NCBI GenBank assembly: GCA_035798135.1
Contig: JAPFBR010000002.1
Location: 124,001 to 188,000, forward strand
Direction of reading: 5' to 3'
DNA from: Sediminicola sp035798135
GTDB taxonomy: Bacteria > Bacteroidota > Bacteroidia > Flavobacteriales > Flavobacteriaceae
DNA: 64,000 nucleotides
The position numbers and the translations under genes are program-made. Within the stretch, counting starts at the first letter, position 1; each line of letters begins with the position of its first letter. Positions 16,337-25,688 of the stretch are shown here, one piece after another. The notes beneath the pieces are model-generated. The model was not told the origin of the DNA. It ran no database searches and saw only the letters and a program-made list of their open reading frames with translations.

Positions 16337-17533
16337 TTAATTTTTAGCCAATCTAAATAGCTTGATAACGGTCACTCTCAACTTAAACAAGGTGTCCTTG
16401 ATAAGTCTGAAGGAAAACGCGATCCATGGTTCGGCGTTGGCGTTGAACTGTTGAACCAATTCCCCTGCCTTGGCTTTAATGGCAATCTTGTTATCCTCAT
16501 ACTTTAAGGCACTGTACACACAGGCAACCATAAAAACCAAGGCTCCTGGAATTACAAGATATGGAGAAAGGGAGTGGTGTAAAAAGGCATAAAAACCTAA
16601 TCCCGTTAAACTTCCGTATAAAATTACAAAGTGTGAAATATAAATGGATAGGGTGCTGGAACCTATTTTTAGGACCGTTTTATTCATCATAAACCGTCTA
16701 AGGGTCATAAATATCCCGAATACCACAAGTACATTTCCTAATCGGATAAAGAGATAGTTATTTTTAAAAAGGTCCGCAAACAATTGTAGACCTGTTGTAT
16801 GTGCCAAATAGTTCACAAATACCGAGGAATAAAGGATTAGGATCAATCCAGTGGTAAATGCCGTTGTTATGGCAACAGGGTATAAGTATTTGTAATCCTT
16901 AAATCGGGTAAAGATCAATGAAAGGAAAGCACCAAAGGTGGCATATCCGAACCAAGGAAAGATGGTGAATACAGAACCGTTTGCTTTGGTGAAATAATTC
17001 GCCAACATATCAGGTAAGTAAACATGATCCATAATTTTATACTGTGGCTCCAGGACAAATAGGACTATAGTAGTAGCAAACAAGATTAAGGGCAGTACAA
17101 ATTTCTTTTTGGTACTTGAAAATAGATAAATACCTATAATACCCAAAATGGATAACCCTATACAATGCAAAACATCCACTAGATAGAAAGAACTATAGAT
17201 TTCCCCCTTTAACAATCCAAAAAGATTGGTTCTAAGAAGATATCCCAGGAACAATAATTCAAGTCCCCTTTTAATTCCTTTTTTAACCCTAGGGTTCTCA
17301 ATTCCTTGTTTGTCTCCCCTAACTAAAAGATACGTAAAAATAAACCCGGATACGGTAAAGAAAACAGGCGCAGTAATTCCCCTGAAATACTGCCATATGG
17401 AAAAGGCAATATTGGAATTATCCCTGTAGGCGTTGTCTAAAAGTCCATCTACAAAATGACCCTGTAACATCATAAGAATGGCCCAAGCGCGCATGGCGTC
17501 TATAAAATATAAGCGGTACTTATTATCTTTCAT
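16337..17533 (-). CDS. Integral membrane acyltransferase-like protein (DUF1624/HGSNAT type)
   Basis: A 398-residue polytopic protein with about 10 membrane segments. It opens with R-L-Y-F-I-D-A-M-R-A-W-A-I-L and a G-H near residues 21-22, the pattern of the acyltransferase-3/DUF1624 superfamily that includes heparan-alpha-glucosaminide N-acetyltransferase. These enzymes move acyl groups across the membrane on to sugars or other acceptors. The acceptor cannot be read from sequence. It stands alone, 57 bases behind the CDGSH gene on the same strand and divergent from the FMN reductase gene. Confidence 0.8.
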   Translation of the reverse strand: MKDNKYRLYFIDAMRAWAILMMLQGHFVDGLLDNAYRDNSNIAFSIWQYFRGITAPVFFTVSGFIFTYLLVRGDKQGIENPRVKKGIKRGLELLFLGYLLRTNLFGLLKGEIYSSFYLVDVLHCIGLSILGIIGIYLFSSTKKKFVLPLILFATTIVLFVLEPQYKIMDHVYLPDMLANYFTKANGSVFTIFPWFGYATFGAFLSLIFTRFKDYKYLYPVAITTAFTTGLILILYSSVFVNYLAHTTGLQLFADLFKNNYLFIRLGNVLVVFGIFMTLRRFMMNKTVLKIGSSTLSIYISHFVILYGSLTGLGFYAFLHHSLSPYLVIPGALVFMVACVYSALKYEDNKIAIKAKAGELVQQFNANAEPWIAFSFRLIKDTLFKLRVTVIKLFRLAKN

Positions 17534-17660
17534 TTAAGTCACAAATATCAATTACCCTATATACTTGCTAAACAGGGTGTTTGGATGTTTCAGAGTGCAA
17601 AATTAGATAAAATACTCGCACGTATGCCTATTTTGGGGTATTTTCGTAAAAAAAAATTCA

Positions 17661-18194
17661 ATGGCATCCATTTTGGCTTTTGCAGGGAGCAATTCTTCTA
17701 CATCGATCAACTTTAAACTGGTAAAATATACGTCAGATTTAATAAAGGAAAAGGAGGTACAACTAATGGACCTTTCCAGTTTTCCCGTGCCCATGTATAG
17801 CGCGGATTTTGAGAAAGCAAACGGATACCCTGAGGACATGGTATCATTGCAGCAGGTTATTAAAAAGGCAGCTGGATTGATTATTTCTGTCAACGAACAC
17901 AACAGTGGTCCTTCGGCCTATTTTAAGAATTTAATGGATTGGCTATCCCGTGTGGATAAGCGCTTTTTAGAGGATAAGAAAATATTTTTGATGTCCACCT
18001 CCCCAGGAAGGAGAGGGGGTATTTCCTCCTTGACTTATGTGAAGGACACCCTTCCCCGTTTTGGAGGCGAAATTATCTCCACTTTTTCTTTGCCTTCCTT
18101 CAATGATAATTTTGAAATAGAGAAGGGAATTTTGGATGAGGAATTGAACACTGGCCATCAAGTGGCTTTAGAAGATTTTTTAAAATCAATATAG
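17661..18194 (+). CDS. NADPH-dependent FMN reductase family protein
   Basis: A 177-residue flavodoxin-like protein. It begins with a beta strand and the phosphate loop G-S-N-S-S-T-S (residues 9-15), which binds the FMN phosphate. S-P-G-R-R-G-G near residue 114 matches the second flavin loop of the FMN_red family. Members reduce quinones, azo compounds or chromate, or supply reduced flavin. It lies 7 bases before pabB on the same strand, so the two should share a transcript, although no functional link is obvious. Confidence 0.87.
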   Translation: MASILAFAGSNSSTSINFKLVKYTSDLIKEKEVQLMDLSSFPVPMYSADFEKANGYPEDMVSLQQVIKKAAGLIISVNEHNSGPSAYFKNLMDWLSRVDKRFLEDKKIFLMSTSPGRRGGISSLTYVKDTLPRFGGEIISTFSLPSFNDNFEIEKGILDEELNTGHQVALEDFLKSI

Positions 18195-18201
18195 CAGATT
18201 C

Positions 18202-19500
18202 TTGCGCACGGAAGTCAATTATACGGTCGCCAATATTCCTAAGTTTAAGGAAGCCCTACTAAAATGGGCCCAACAATTCCATGAGGTAGTCTGGTTGGAC
18301 AGTAATGACCACACTGGCACATATAGTTCATTTGACGGGTTATTGGCAGCAGATGCCTTAACGGCAATGGTGACGGACCACCATAATGCTTTTGAGGAGT
18401 TAAAAACATATCAGGTCGGGAGTAAGGACTGGCTTTTCGGTTATTTGTCCTACGACCTAAAAAATGATTTAGAGCAGCTTTCTTCATCTAATTTTGATGG
18501 CCTCGACTTTGCGGATATGCATTTTTTCCAACCCAAACGTATTATACAACTTAAGGGAGATCAAATTAAATTTTGTTATCTCAACATGGTTGCCGACGAA
18601 ATAGAGGAAGATTTCAGGGCCATCACAAACCAAACCCTCCTCGGGGAATCCGAATCGTTACCAGATACTTCAATTCGCATAAAATTGAGAATTTTTAAGG
18701 ATGAATATTTCAAAAGAGTACGGCAATTATTGGAACGGATCCATAGGGGGGATATTTATGAGGCTAATTTTTGTCAAGAATTTTATGCTGAGGATACCAA
18801 TATTGACCCCTGGCGGACCTTTCAAAAATTAAATGCTATTTCCAAGCCACCATTTGCTACATTTTTAAAACTTAAGGATGTTTATGCACTCTCGGCATCT
18901 CCCGAGCGCTATATAAAAAAACAAGGCACCAAGATCATTTCACAACCGATCAAAGGAACTGCAAAGCGTTCCTTGGAGCTAAAGGAGGATGAGCAATTGA
19001 AGCTTCTTTTGGAAAAGGATCCCAAAGAAAGGGCTGAAAATATAATGATTGTGGACCTTGTGCGAAACGACCTATCCAAAAGTGCCCTAAAAGGGAGTGT
19101 GTTCGTTGAGGAACTCTGCCAGGTATATTCTTTTGAACAGGTCCACCAAATGATTTCTACCATTTCTGCCACGGTGGATAAAGAAAAAAATCCTGTGGAA
19201 ATCATCAAGGAAACCTTTCCCATGGGGAGCATGACAGGAGCCCCAAAATTATCGGCCATGAAAATCATAGAGGACCTGGAGGCAACCAAACGAGGGCTAT
19301 ACAGCGGAGCTGTGGGCTATTTCACCCCTGAAGGCGATTTCGATTTTAATGTGATCATAAGAAGCATACTGTACAATTCCACTAAAAAATATGTTTCATT
19401 TTCTGTAGGCAGCGCCATTACCGCCAAGGCTTCCCCTGATAAAGAGTATGAGGAATGCCTATTAAAGGCCAAGGCTATGCGGGAAGTGCTCGAAGGATAG
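18202..19500 (+). CDS. pabB: Aminodeoxychorismate synthase component I
   Basis: A 432-residue chorismate-binding enzyme. The motif Q-P-I-K-G-T-A-K-R puts a lysine at K251. PabB uses this residue to form a covalent intermediate, whereas anthranilate synthase has alanine there, so PabB fits better than TrpE. G-S-M-T-G-A-P-K near residue 343 and S-G-A-V-G-Y close the active site. With a glutamine amidotransferase (PabA/TrpG, not in this window) it makes 4-amino-4-deoxychorismate for folate. The start codon is TTG at 18202, 7 bases after the upstream gene; no in-frame ATG fits the N-terminal domain. Confidence 0.9.
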   Translation: MRTEVNYTVANIPKFKEALLKWAQQFHEVVWLDSNDHTGTYSSFDGLLAADALTAMVTDHHNAFEELKTYQVGSKDWLFGYLSYDLKNDLEQLSSSNFDGLDFADMHFFQPKRIIQLKGDQIKFCYLNMVADEIEEDFRAITNQTLLGESESLPDTSIRIKLRIFKDEYFKRVRQLLERIHRGDIYEANFCQEFYAEDTNIDPWRTFQKLNAISKPPFATFLKLKDVYALSASPERYIKKQGTKIISQPIKGTAKRSLELKEDEQLKLLLEKDPKERAENIMIVDLVRNDLSKSALKGSVFVEELCQVYSFEQVHQMISTISATVDKEKNPVEIIKETFPMGSMTGAPKLSAMKIIEDLEATKRGLYSGAVGYFTPEGDFDFNVIIRSILYNSTKKYVSFSVGSAITAKASPDKEYEECLLKAKAMREVLEG

Positions 19501-19562
19501 CATACAGTGCAAGGGTTCTTTTCCAATTATTTGATTACTTTTAAGTACAAGCCTAGACAATA

Positions 19563-20384
19563 ATGCACCAAGAATACTTTCTACCTTTTAAAAAACATAG
19601 AATTATGATAATGTGTACCCAACCCAAAGAAATCTTGGGCAAAGTTGTATTGTGCCATGGTTTGGGGGAACACTATAGGCGGTATTTGCCAGAAGTGATC
19701 CCTCAGCTGGAAAAATCTGGCCTCGCCGTTGTGGCCTATGATAATATTGGCCATGGACAATCGGGGGGGGAACGGGGTCATTGTCCCAATTACGAGTCCT
19801 TATTGGATATTTTGGACATGGTCATAGAGCGGGCAGATTTACTTTATCCTGGAAAACCGCTATTCCTTTACGGACATAGTATGGGTGGTAATCTTGTGTT
19901 GAATTATGCTTTAAGAAGAAAACATCCTATTCAGGGAATCATAGCGACCAGTCCATATCTGCGTTTGGCATTTAATCCCCCAAAATGGAAAATGATCTTG
20001 GGAAAGGCAATGCTGCAGATATACCCATCCATTACGCTACCATCAGGATTGGACCCCATGGGGATTTCACGAATTCCAGAAGAAGTGGAAAACTATAAAA
20101 ATGATCCGTTGGTTCACGATAAGGTAAGTCCCATGTTTTCTTTTCCAATCATGGAGGCAGGGGAATGGGCCATCGCAAATAGCCATAAGTTAAATAGCAA
20201 TACTTTATTGCTACATGGGACTGGAGATCCCATAATAGATTATAAGGGGACCGAAGCCTTTCACCAAAATGCCAGCACCACTACCTTAAAACTTTTGGAA
20301 GGTGGCTACCATGAGTTGCATAAAGATCTGTGCAGCAACGAAATGCTGGAGCATATCAATAATTGGTTGGCGCAGCAACTTTAA
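19563..20384 (+). CDS. Alpha/beta hydrolase, monoacylglycerol lipase-like
   Basis: A 273-residue Hydrolase_4 (serine aminopeptidase S33-like) protein. The nucleophile is S106 in G-H-S-M-G-G, with D in T-G-D-P-I-I near residue 222 and H in G-Y-H-E-L near residue 251 completing the triad. H-G-L-G-E-H (32-37) forms the oxyanion region. The closest known group is bacterial monoacylglycerol lipases and lysophospholipases. There is no signal peptide, so it should be cytoplasmic. It lies 62 bases after pabB and 13 before tilS. Confidence 0.87.
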   Translation: MHQEYFLPFKKHRIMIMCTQPKEILGKVVLCHGLGEHYRRYLPEVIPQLEKSGLAVVAYDNIGHGQSGGERGHCPNYESLLDILDMVIERADLLYPGKPLFLYGHSMGGNLVLNYALRRKHPIQGIIATSPYLRLAFNPPKWKMILGKAMLQIYPSITLPSGLDPMGISRIPEEVENYKNDPLVHDKVSPMFSFPIMEAGEWAIANSHKLNSNTLLLHGTGDPIIDYKGTEAFHQNASTTTLKLLEGGYHELHKDLCSNEMLEHINNWLAQQL

Positions 20385-20397
20385 GTACATTTACGGC

Positions 20398-21705
20398 GTG
20401 CTGGAGGAATTCAAAAATCATATCAATACCTCTTTTCCCCATTTAAGGGAAGGGAAGTTTTTATTGGCCTGTAGTGGAGGGCTGGATAGTGTAGTCCTTA
20501 CCCACCTGTGCCATAGTACAAAGGTAGATTTTGCTTTGGCCCATTGTAATTTTGGACTCAGGGGAGAAGCAAGTGATGGGGATGAGGCTTTTGTAAAAAA
20601 TCTGGCCAAAGATTTGGACAAAGAATTTTTTGTAATTCACTTTCATACAGTGGAATACATGAATAAAAATAAAGTTTCCCTTCAAATGGCCGCCCGTGAG
20701 CTTCGCTATGAATGGTTCCAATCATTAATGGAACAAAAAGGATGGAAGACCTTGGTTACGGCCCACCATGCCGATGATAATTTGGAGACCTTTCTCATCA
20801 ATCTTTCCAGGGGAACGGGAATCGATGGATTAACTGGTATCCCAGAAAAAACGACTGGTATTTCAAGACCCTTGTTGAAATATTCAAGGGTAAAGATAGA
20901 GGCATATGCCAATGAACAGAAATTAGAGTGGCGGGAGGACAGCTCCAACCAGGAAACCAAATATCTTAGAAATAAGATAAGACATCAAATTGTACCCCTT
21001 CTTAAAGAATTGCATCCCACTTTCCTGAATAATTTTAATCAGACCCAGCATTATTTAAGGCAGACTTCTGGGATTGCAGAGGACCATATAAAGCAATTAA
21101 AAGAGAAGCTTTTTATTAGGGACATGGATGTCATCAAAATTCCAATTGCGGAAGTACTGAAACTGAAACCAATTGAGGGGTACATGTACGCGCTTCTCCA
21201 TGATTACGGGTTTAAGGAATGGAATGATGTGATGTCATTATTGACCGCAATGGGGGGCAAGGAGATTCGTTCCAAAACCCATAGATTGTTAAAGCACAGG
21301 GAATATTTGCTGCTGGAGGAAATATCTATTCCAGAGAGTTTAGAATATGGGATATACGAAACAGATGATAGAATAGAGGAGCCATTACAAATGTCCTTGG
21401 ATATGGTAGATAGGATAGAAGAGACAGGCAATGCCATACTTTATGTAGATAAAGAAACGTTAAAGTATCCAATGACGGTAAGAAAATGGAGAAAAGGAGA
21501 CTATTTTTATCCTTTTGGCATGAGCGGAAGGAAAAAAGTATCCAAATTTTTTAAGGATGTAAGAATGGACCAGATTTCTAAGGAAAAACAATGGTTGTTG
21601 TGCTCCGAAGATAATGTAGTTTGGATTATGGGGAAAAGAGGGGACGAACGGTTTAAGGTTACTCCTAAAACAAAACAGATACTAAAAATCAGAATACAGG
21701 AATGA
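20398..21705 (+). CDS. tilS: tRNA(Ile)-lysidine synthase
   Basis: A 435-residue N-type ATP pyrophosphatase. The PP-loop S-G-G-L-D-S lies near residues 27-32, followed by H-C-N-F-G-L-R. A middle TilS domain and a C-terminal W-R-K-G-D-Y-F-Y-P-F-G region follow. It converts C34 of the CAU-anticodon tRNA-Ile to lysidine so that AUA is read as isoleucine, an essential step. I chose GTG at 20398, just after the upstream stop. An in-frame ATG at 20302 lies inside the hydrolase gene and would add 32 residues of unlike sequence. Its stop overlaps the dsbD-like start (ATGA). Confidence 0.95.
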   Translation: MLEEFKNHINTSFPHLREGKFLLACSGGLDSVVLTHLCHSTKVDFALAHCNFGLRGEASDGDEAFVKNLAKDLDKEFFVIHFHTVEYMNKNKVSLQMAARELRYEWFQSLMEQKGWKTLVTAHHADDNLETFLINLSRGTGIDGLTGIPEKTTGISRPLLKYSRVKIEAYANEQKLEWREDSSNQETKYLRNKIRHQIVPLLKELHPTFLNNFNQTQHYLRQTSGIAEDHIKQLKEKLFIRDMDVIKIPIAEVLKLKPIEGYMYALLHDYGFKEWNDVMSLLTAMGGKEIRSKTHRLLKHREYLLLEEISIPESLEYGIYETDDRIEEPLQMSLDMVDRIEETGNAILYVDKETLKYPMTVRKWRKGDYFYPFGMSGRKKVSKFFKDVRMDQISKEKQWLLCSEDNVVWIMGKRGDERFKVTPKTKQILKIRIQE

Positions 21706-23708
21706 AGAAGTTTATTGGTGGGATCATATTATTGTTAACATTTACATCGGTTTTTGCCCAAACAGAGGATAATCCAGTAGCATGGTCCTATGAGGTAAAT
21801 AAGATTACAGATACCGAATATGACCTAATTATTAAAGGGGATATCCTGGAGGGTTGGCATATTTACTCCCAATATACTCCTGAAGGCGGATCACAGCCAA
21901 GCGAGTTCTCCTTTGGACAGGCTGGGAAACATTATGAATTGATAGGGGAGGCAAAGGAAGGAAAAACGATACGTGAATACAGTGAAATTTTTGGTGTAGA
22001 CGAAGTTTTTTTTAAAAACAAGGCGCTTTTCACCCAACGTATCAAATTGATTGATCCTGATGTTGATCTATTGGAAGTAGTCTTGTTCTATCAAATATGC
22101 AAAGAAGTCTGTATTCCTAAAGATGAAGTTTTTAATATTTCCCTAAGCGGTAAGACCGTAGTGGTGAATGAAAAAACTGTGGACCAACGAAGCCTAGCCC
22201 TCAGTGAAGCTCTGGTATTGGACCTTAAGAACGAGAATTTATTGAATGGTGATTCGGATAATGTTGATTTGGGTACAAGTCTTTGGATGATATTTGGACT
22301 TGGATTTTTGGGAGGTTTAATAGCGTTGTTGACACCTTGTGTTTTTCCCATGATCCCATTGACAGTATCTTTTTTCACAAAACAGTCGCAACCTAAGGCG
22401 AAAGGTATAACCAATGCCATGTTATATGGCTTTTTTATTGTGCTCATCTATTTCTTGTTGAGTCTGCCGTTTCATTTATTTGATTCTGTGGATTCGCAGA
22501 TTCTTAATACCATAGCTACCAATGTGTGGTTGAACCTATTTTTCTTTTTGATTTTCATCTTCTTTTCGTTCTCCTTTTTTGGTTATTACGAATTGACACT
22601 CCCAAGTTCTTGGGCAAATAAAATGGATTCTGCCTCTTCTAAAGTTGGTGGTGGTTTTGGTATATTTTTTATGGCCGTTACCTTGGCAATTGTTTCGTTT
22701 TCTTGTACAGGCCCCATCCTTGGAGGGTTATTGGGAAGTACAGCCCTGGCCGATGGGGACGTTGCAACCAATTTAACCATTGGGATGCTTGGTTTTGGGG
22801 TAGCCTTGGCCTTGCCCTTTGCGCTTTTTGCACTTTTTCCTGCTTGGCTAAATTCACTCCCTAAGTCGGGTGGTTGGATGACCACAGTAAAAGTAGTCCT
22901 TGGATTTTTAGAACTGGCACTGGCCTTTAAATTTTTGTCCAATGCTGATCTTGTCGGGAACTGGGGGATTTTTAAAAGGGAAATATTTTTGGGAATCTGG
23001 ATACTTTTATTTTTGCTGATGACCTTGTACCTTTTTGGAATATTTCGTTTTCCTCATGATGGCCCCAAGCAAAAATTATCAAAAACTAGAATGGGCGTTG
23101 CCCTTTTGAGTGGCGTATTTTCTCTTTATTTAATCTTGGGATTGGCCAAAGTAACCGATCTAAAACTCTTGAGTGGTTTTCCCCCACCGGAATTCTATAG
23201 TGTTTTTGAACAGGAGAGTGATTGTCCGTTGGGAATTGATTGCTTTAAAGATTTTGATGAAGGTTTGGCGCATGCCAAAAAGGTGAATAAACCTATTTTA
23301 TTGGATTTTACAGGGTGGGCCTGTGTCAACTGCCGAAAGATGGAGGAAACTGTATGGAGTGAGCCCGATATTTATCCTTTATTAAAAGAGGATTATGTAT
23401 TGATCTCCCTTTACATAGATGATCGAAAGCAGTTACCGGAAGAAGGACAGTTCGATTTTAAATTTGATTCAGGCAGGGTGAAGACCATTAAAACCGTTGG
23501 GGAGAAATGGGGTACGTTCCAAACTTTGAACTTTAATGCGGCTTCCCAGCCCTATTATGTATTACTTTCACCAAATTTGGAAGTACTCAACACTTCCATC
23601 CAATATACTGATAAGGAGACCTATTTAGCTTGGTTGAAAACCGGGTTAAAAAACTATAGGGCCCTTTCATCAGATACTCCGTTCAACCAAACTAAAGCCA
23701 TCAACTAA
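21702..23708 (+). CDS. DsbD-like thiol:disulfide interchange protein
   Basis: A 668-residue protein in three parts: a signal peptide (1-19) with an N-terminal periplasmic domain carrying C-K-E-V-C (near 132), an eight-segment membrane domain with the redox cysteines in T-P-C-V-F-P (near 212) and F-S-C-T-G-P (near 337), and a C-terminal thioredoxin domain with W-A-C-V-N-C (about 540). This is the full DsbD relay that carries electrons from cytoplasmic thioredoxin to periplasmic thiols. Its ATG overlaps the tilS stop by 4 bases and its own stop overlaps the next start, so three unrelated genes are translationally coupled. Confidence 0.93.
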   Translation: MKKFIGGIILLLTFTSVFAQTEDNPVAWSYEVNKITDTEYDLIIKGDILEGWHIYSQYTPEGGSQPSEFSFGQAGKHYELIGEAKEGKTIREYSEIFGVDEVFFKNKALFTQRIKLIDPDVDLLEVVLFYQICKEVCIPKDEVFNISLSGKTVVVNEKTVDQRSLALSEALVLDLKNENLLNGDSDNVDLGTSLWMIFGLGFLGGLIALLTPCVFPMIPLTVSFFTKQSQPKAKGITNAMLYGFFIVLIYFLLSLPFHLFDSVDSQILNTIATNVWLNLFFFLIFIFFSFSFFGYYELTLPSSWANKMDSASSKVGGGFGIFFMAVTLAIVSFSCTGPILGGLLGSTALADGDVATNLTIGMLGFGVALALPFALFALFPAWLNSLPKSGGWMTTVKVVLGFLELALAFKFLSNADLVGNWGIFKREIFLGIWILLFLLMTLYLFGIFRFPHDGPKQKLSKTRMGVALLSGVFSLYLILGLAKVTDLKLLSGFPPPEFYSVFEQESDCPLGIDCFKDFDEGLAHAKKVNKPILLDFTGWACVNCRKMEETVWSEPDIYPLLKEDYVLISLYIDDRKQLPEEGQFDFKFDSGRVKTIKTVGEKWGTFQTLNFNAASQPYYVLLSPNLEVLNTSIQYTDKETYLAWLKTGLKNYRALSSDTPFNQTKAIN

Positions 23709-25597
23709 TGAGAAAACATCTTATCCTTCTTTTTGCCATACTTATGGCCATTTCTTGTAGAAACGTTAAAGTCTTGGAAAAAGAAATGCCAGGGAACGCT
23801 AAAACGGCCTCGGTGGAAACTTACGAGGCAAAGGAACATTATACCAAAAAAGAAGTGACCATTACCATGCGGGATGGTATTAAATTACACACCACCATAT
23901 ATTCCCCAAAAGACACTTCAATAAAGTACCCGATCCTTTTTCAACGTACCCCATACAGTTGTAAGCCCTATGGCGCAAATGAGTTTAAGGCACAGATTGG
24001 CCCCAACATGAAAATGATGATGGAAGGTAATATTGTGGTCTACCAAGATGTAAGGGGAAGATGGAACAGTGAAGGCATTTATGATAATATGAGGGCCTAT
24101 ATCCCCAATAAAGAAGAGGGGGAGACCGATGAGGCTTCGGACACCTACGATTCCATCGATTGGTTGGTAAAAAATGTTGCAAATAATAATGGGAATGTTG
24201 GTATTTGGGGGATTTCCTATCCTGGGTTTTATTCCACGTATGCCTTGTTGGATGCCCACCCCGCATTAAAGGCAGTTTCCCCTCAAGCACCCATAGCCGA
24301 TTTTTATTTTGATGATTTCCACCATAACGGTGCTTATTTGTTGAGCTATTGGAGGGCTACCTCGGTATTTGGTTATATGAAGGATACCCCTACCAAGGAA
24401 GAATGGTACTCTTCTCCAGATATTGGGACACAGGACCAATACCAATTCTTTTTGGATAATGGACCTCTTTCCAATTTGGATAAATATTACAAAGAGGACA
24501 ATGTTTTTTGGCAGCAATTAAAGGAGCATCCCGATTATGATGAGTTTTGGCAGAAAAGAGGGATCATTCAGCATTTGGAAAATATTAGGCCTGCCGTCAT
24601 GGTTGTTGGGGGCTGGTTCGATGCAGAGGACCTATATGGCCCACTGACCACATATAGTACCATAGAAAAACAAAATTCCAATTACAATACCATCGTGATG
24701 GGACCATGGAGCCATGGGGATTGGGCTAGGAACAACAAAAGGCAGGCCATTGGGAATGTCTATTTTGGGGATGATATTTCCAAATTCTTTCAAGAAAACA
24801 TAGAAAGTAAATTTTTCAATCATTTCTTAAAAGGCGAATGGGAACAAGGAAGTGAACTCCCTGAAGCCTATGTGTTCGATACTGGCACCAAGGATTGGAA
24901 ACAATTTGATGCTTGGCCACCGAAAAACACCAAGAAGGAATCCTATTACCTCCAACCGAACCAAGGTTTGGGACTAGATGCAGTAAAGGGCAATTCGGCT
25001 GAGGAATTCCTTAGTGATCCCAAAAAACCGGTTCCCTATACGGAGGACATTAAAGTTGTTTTCACCCCAAGGAAATATATGACAGATGATCAACGTTTCG
25101 CGGCCCGCAGGCCGGATGTGTTGGTTTTTGAAACCGGTGTTTTGGAAAATCCAGTGACATTGGCGGGAGATATTATGGCAAAATTGAAAGTGGCTACCAC
25201 AGGAACAGATGCGGATTGGGTGGTTAAGTTGATCGATGTATACCCAGCGGATCATCCCGATTATGAGGAAACACAAGAGTATTTAAAAATGGGCAATTAC
25301 CATCAAATGGTTCGAAGTGAAGTGCTTAGGGGGCGTTATAGGAACGATTTTTCCAAGCCAGAAGCTTTTGTCCCTAATATGGAAACTGCTGTAAACATTA
25401 AGCTTCAGGATGTGATGCATACCTTTAAGAAAGGACACAAGATCCAAATCCAGATCCAAAGTACCTGGTTCCCTTATATCGATATCAATCCACAGACTTT
25501 TGTGAAGAACATATTTTATGCCAAGCCAGAGGATTTTAAGAAACAGACCCATAAGGTGTTCAATAGTTCCCAAATAGAATTTACGGTGTTGGAATAG
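23708..25597 (+). CDS. CocE/NonD family hydrolase lipoprotein (X-Pro dipeptidyl-peptidase-like)
   Basis: A 629-residue S15-type alpha/beta hydrolase. The signal peptide ends in M-A-I-S-C, a lipobox with C17. The nucleophile is S170 in W-G-I-S-Y-P-G. The acid is probably D in G-G-W-F-D-A-E-D near residue 305, and the base H in G-P-W-S-H-G-D near 338. The C-terminal part (about 430-629) is the jelly-roll domain of this family. Relatives include alpha-amino acid ester hydrolases, cocaine esterase and glutaryl-7-ACA acylase. The protein should sit on an envelope membrane and cleave peptide- or ester-like substrates. A terminator follows. Confidence 0.9.
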   Translation: MRKHLILLFAILMAISCRNVKVLEKEMPGNAKTASVETYEAKEHYTKKEVTITMRDGIKLHTTIYSPKDTSIKYPILFQRTPYSCKPYGANEFKAQIGPNMKMMMEGNIVVYQDVRGRWNSEGIYDNMRAYIPNKEEGETDEASDTYDSIDWLVKNVANNNGNVGIWGISYPGFYSTYALLDAHPALKAVSPQAPIADFYFDDFHHNGAYLLSYWRATSVFGYMKDTPTKEEWYSSPDIGTQDQYQFFLDNGPLSNLDKYYKEDNVFWQQLKEHPDYDEFWQKRGIIQHLENIRPAVMVVGGWFDAEDLYGPLTTYSTIEKQNSNYNTIVMGPWSHGDWARNNKRQAIGNVYFGDDISKFFQENIESKFFNHFLKGEWEQGSELPEAYVFDTGTKDWKQFDAWPPKNTKKESYYLQPNQGLGLDAVKGNSAEEFLSDPKKPVPYTEDIKVVFTPRKYMTDDQRFAARRPDVLVFETGVLENPVTLAGDIMAKLKVATTGTDADWVVKLIDVYPADHPDYEETQEYLKMGNYHQMVRSEVLRGRYRNDFSKPEAFVPNMETAVNIKLQDVMHTFKKGHKIQIQIQSTWFPYIDINPQTFVKNIFYAKPEDFKKQTHKVFNSSQIEFTVLE

Positions 25598-25620
25598 TAT
25601 ATTATATTGTCTAAACCTAT

Positions 25621-25650
25621 AAAATGGCTGCTCTTGGGCAGTCATTTTTA
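25621..25650 (+). terminator. Intrinsic terminator after the CocE-type gene
   Basis: AAAATGGCTGC and GCAGTCATTTT form a stem with one G-T pair, closed by a short loop and followed by TTTATTT. It begins 24 bases after the stop codon. Confidence 0.7.
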
Positions 25651-25688
25651 TTTAGTGAAATTAAGGCTATCTTTCATTCTTTAAAAAA

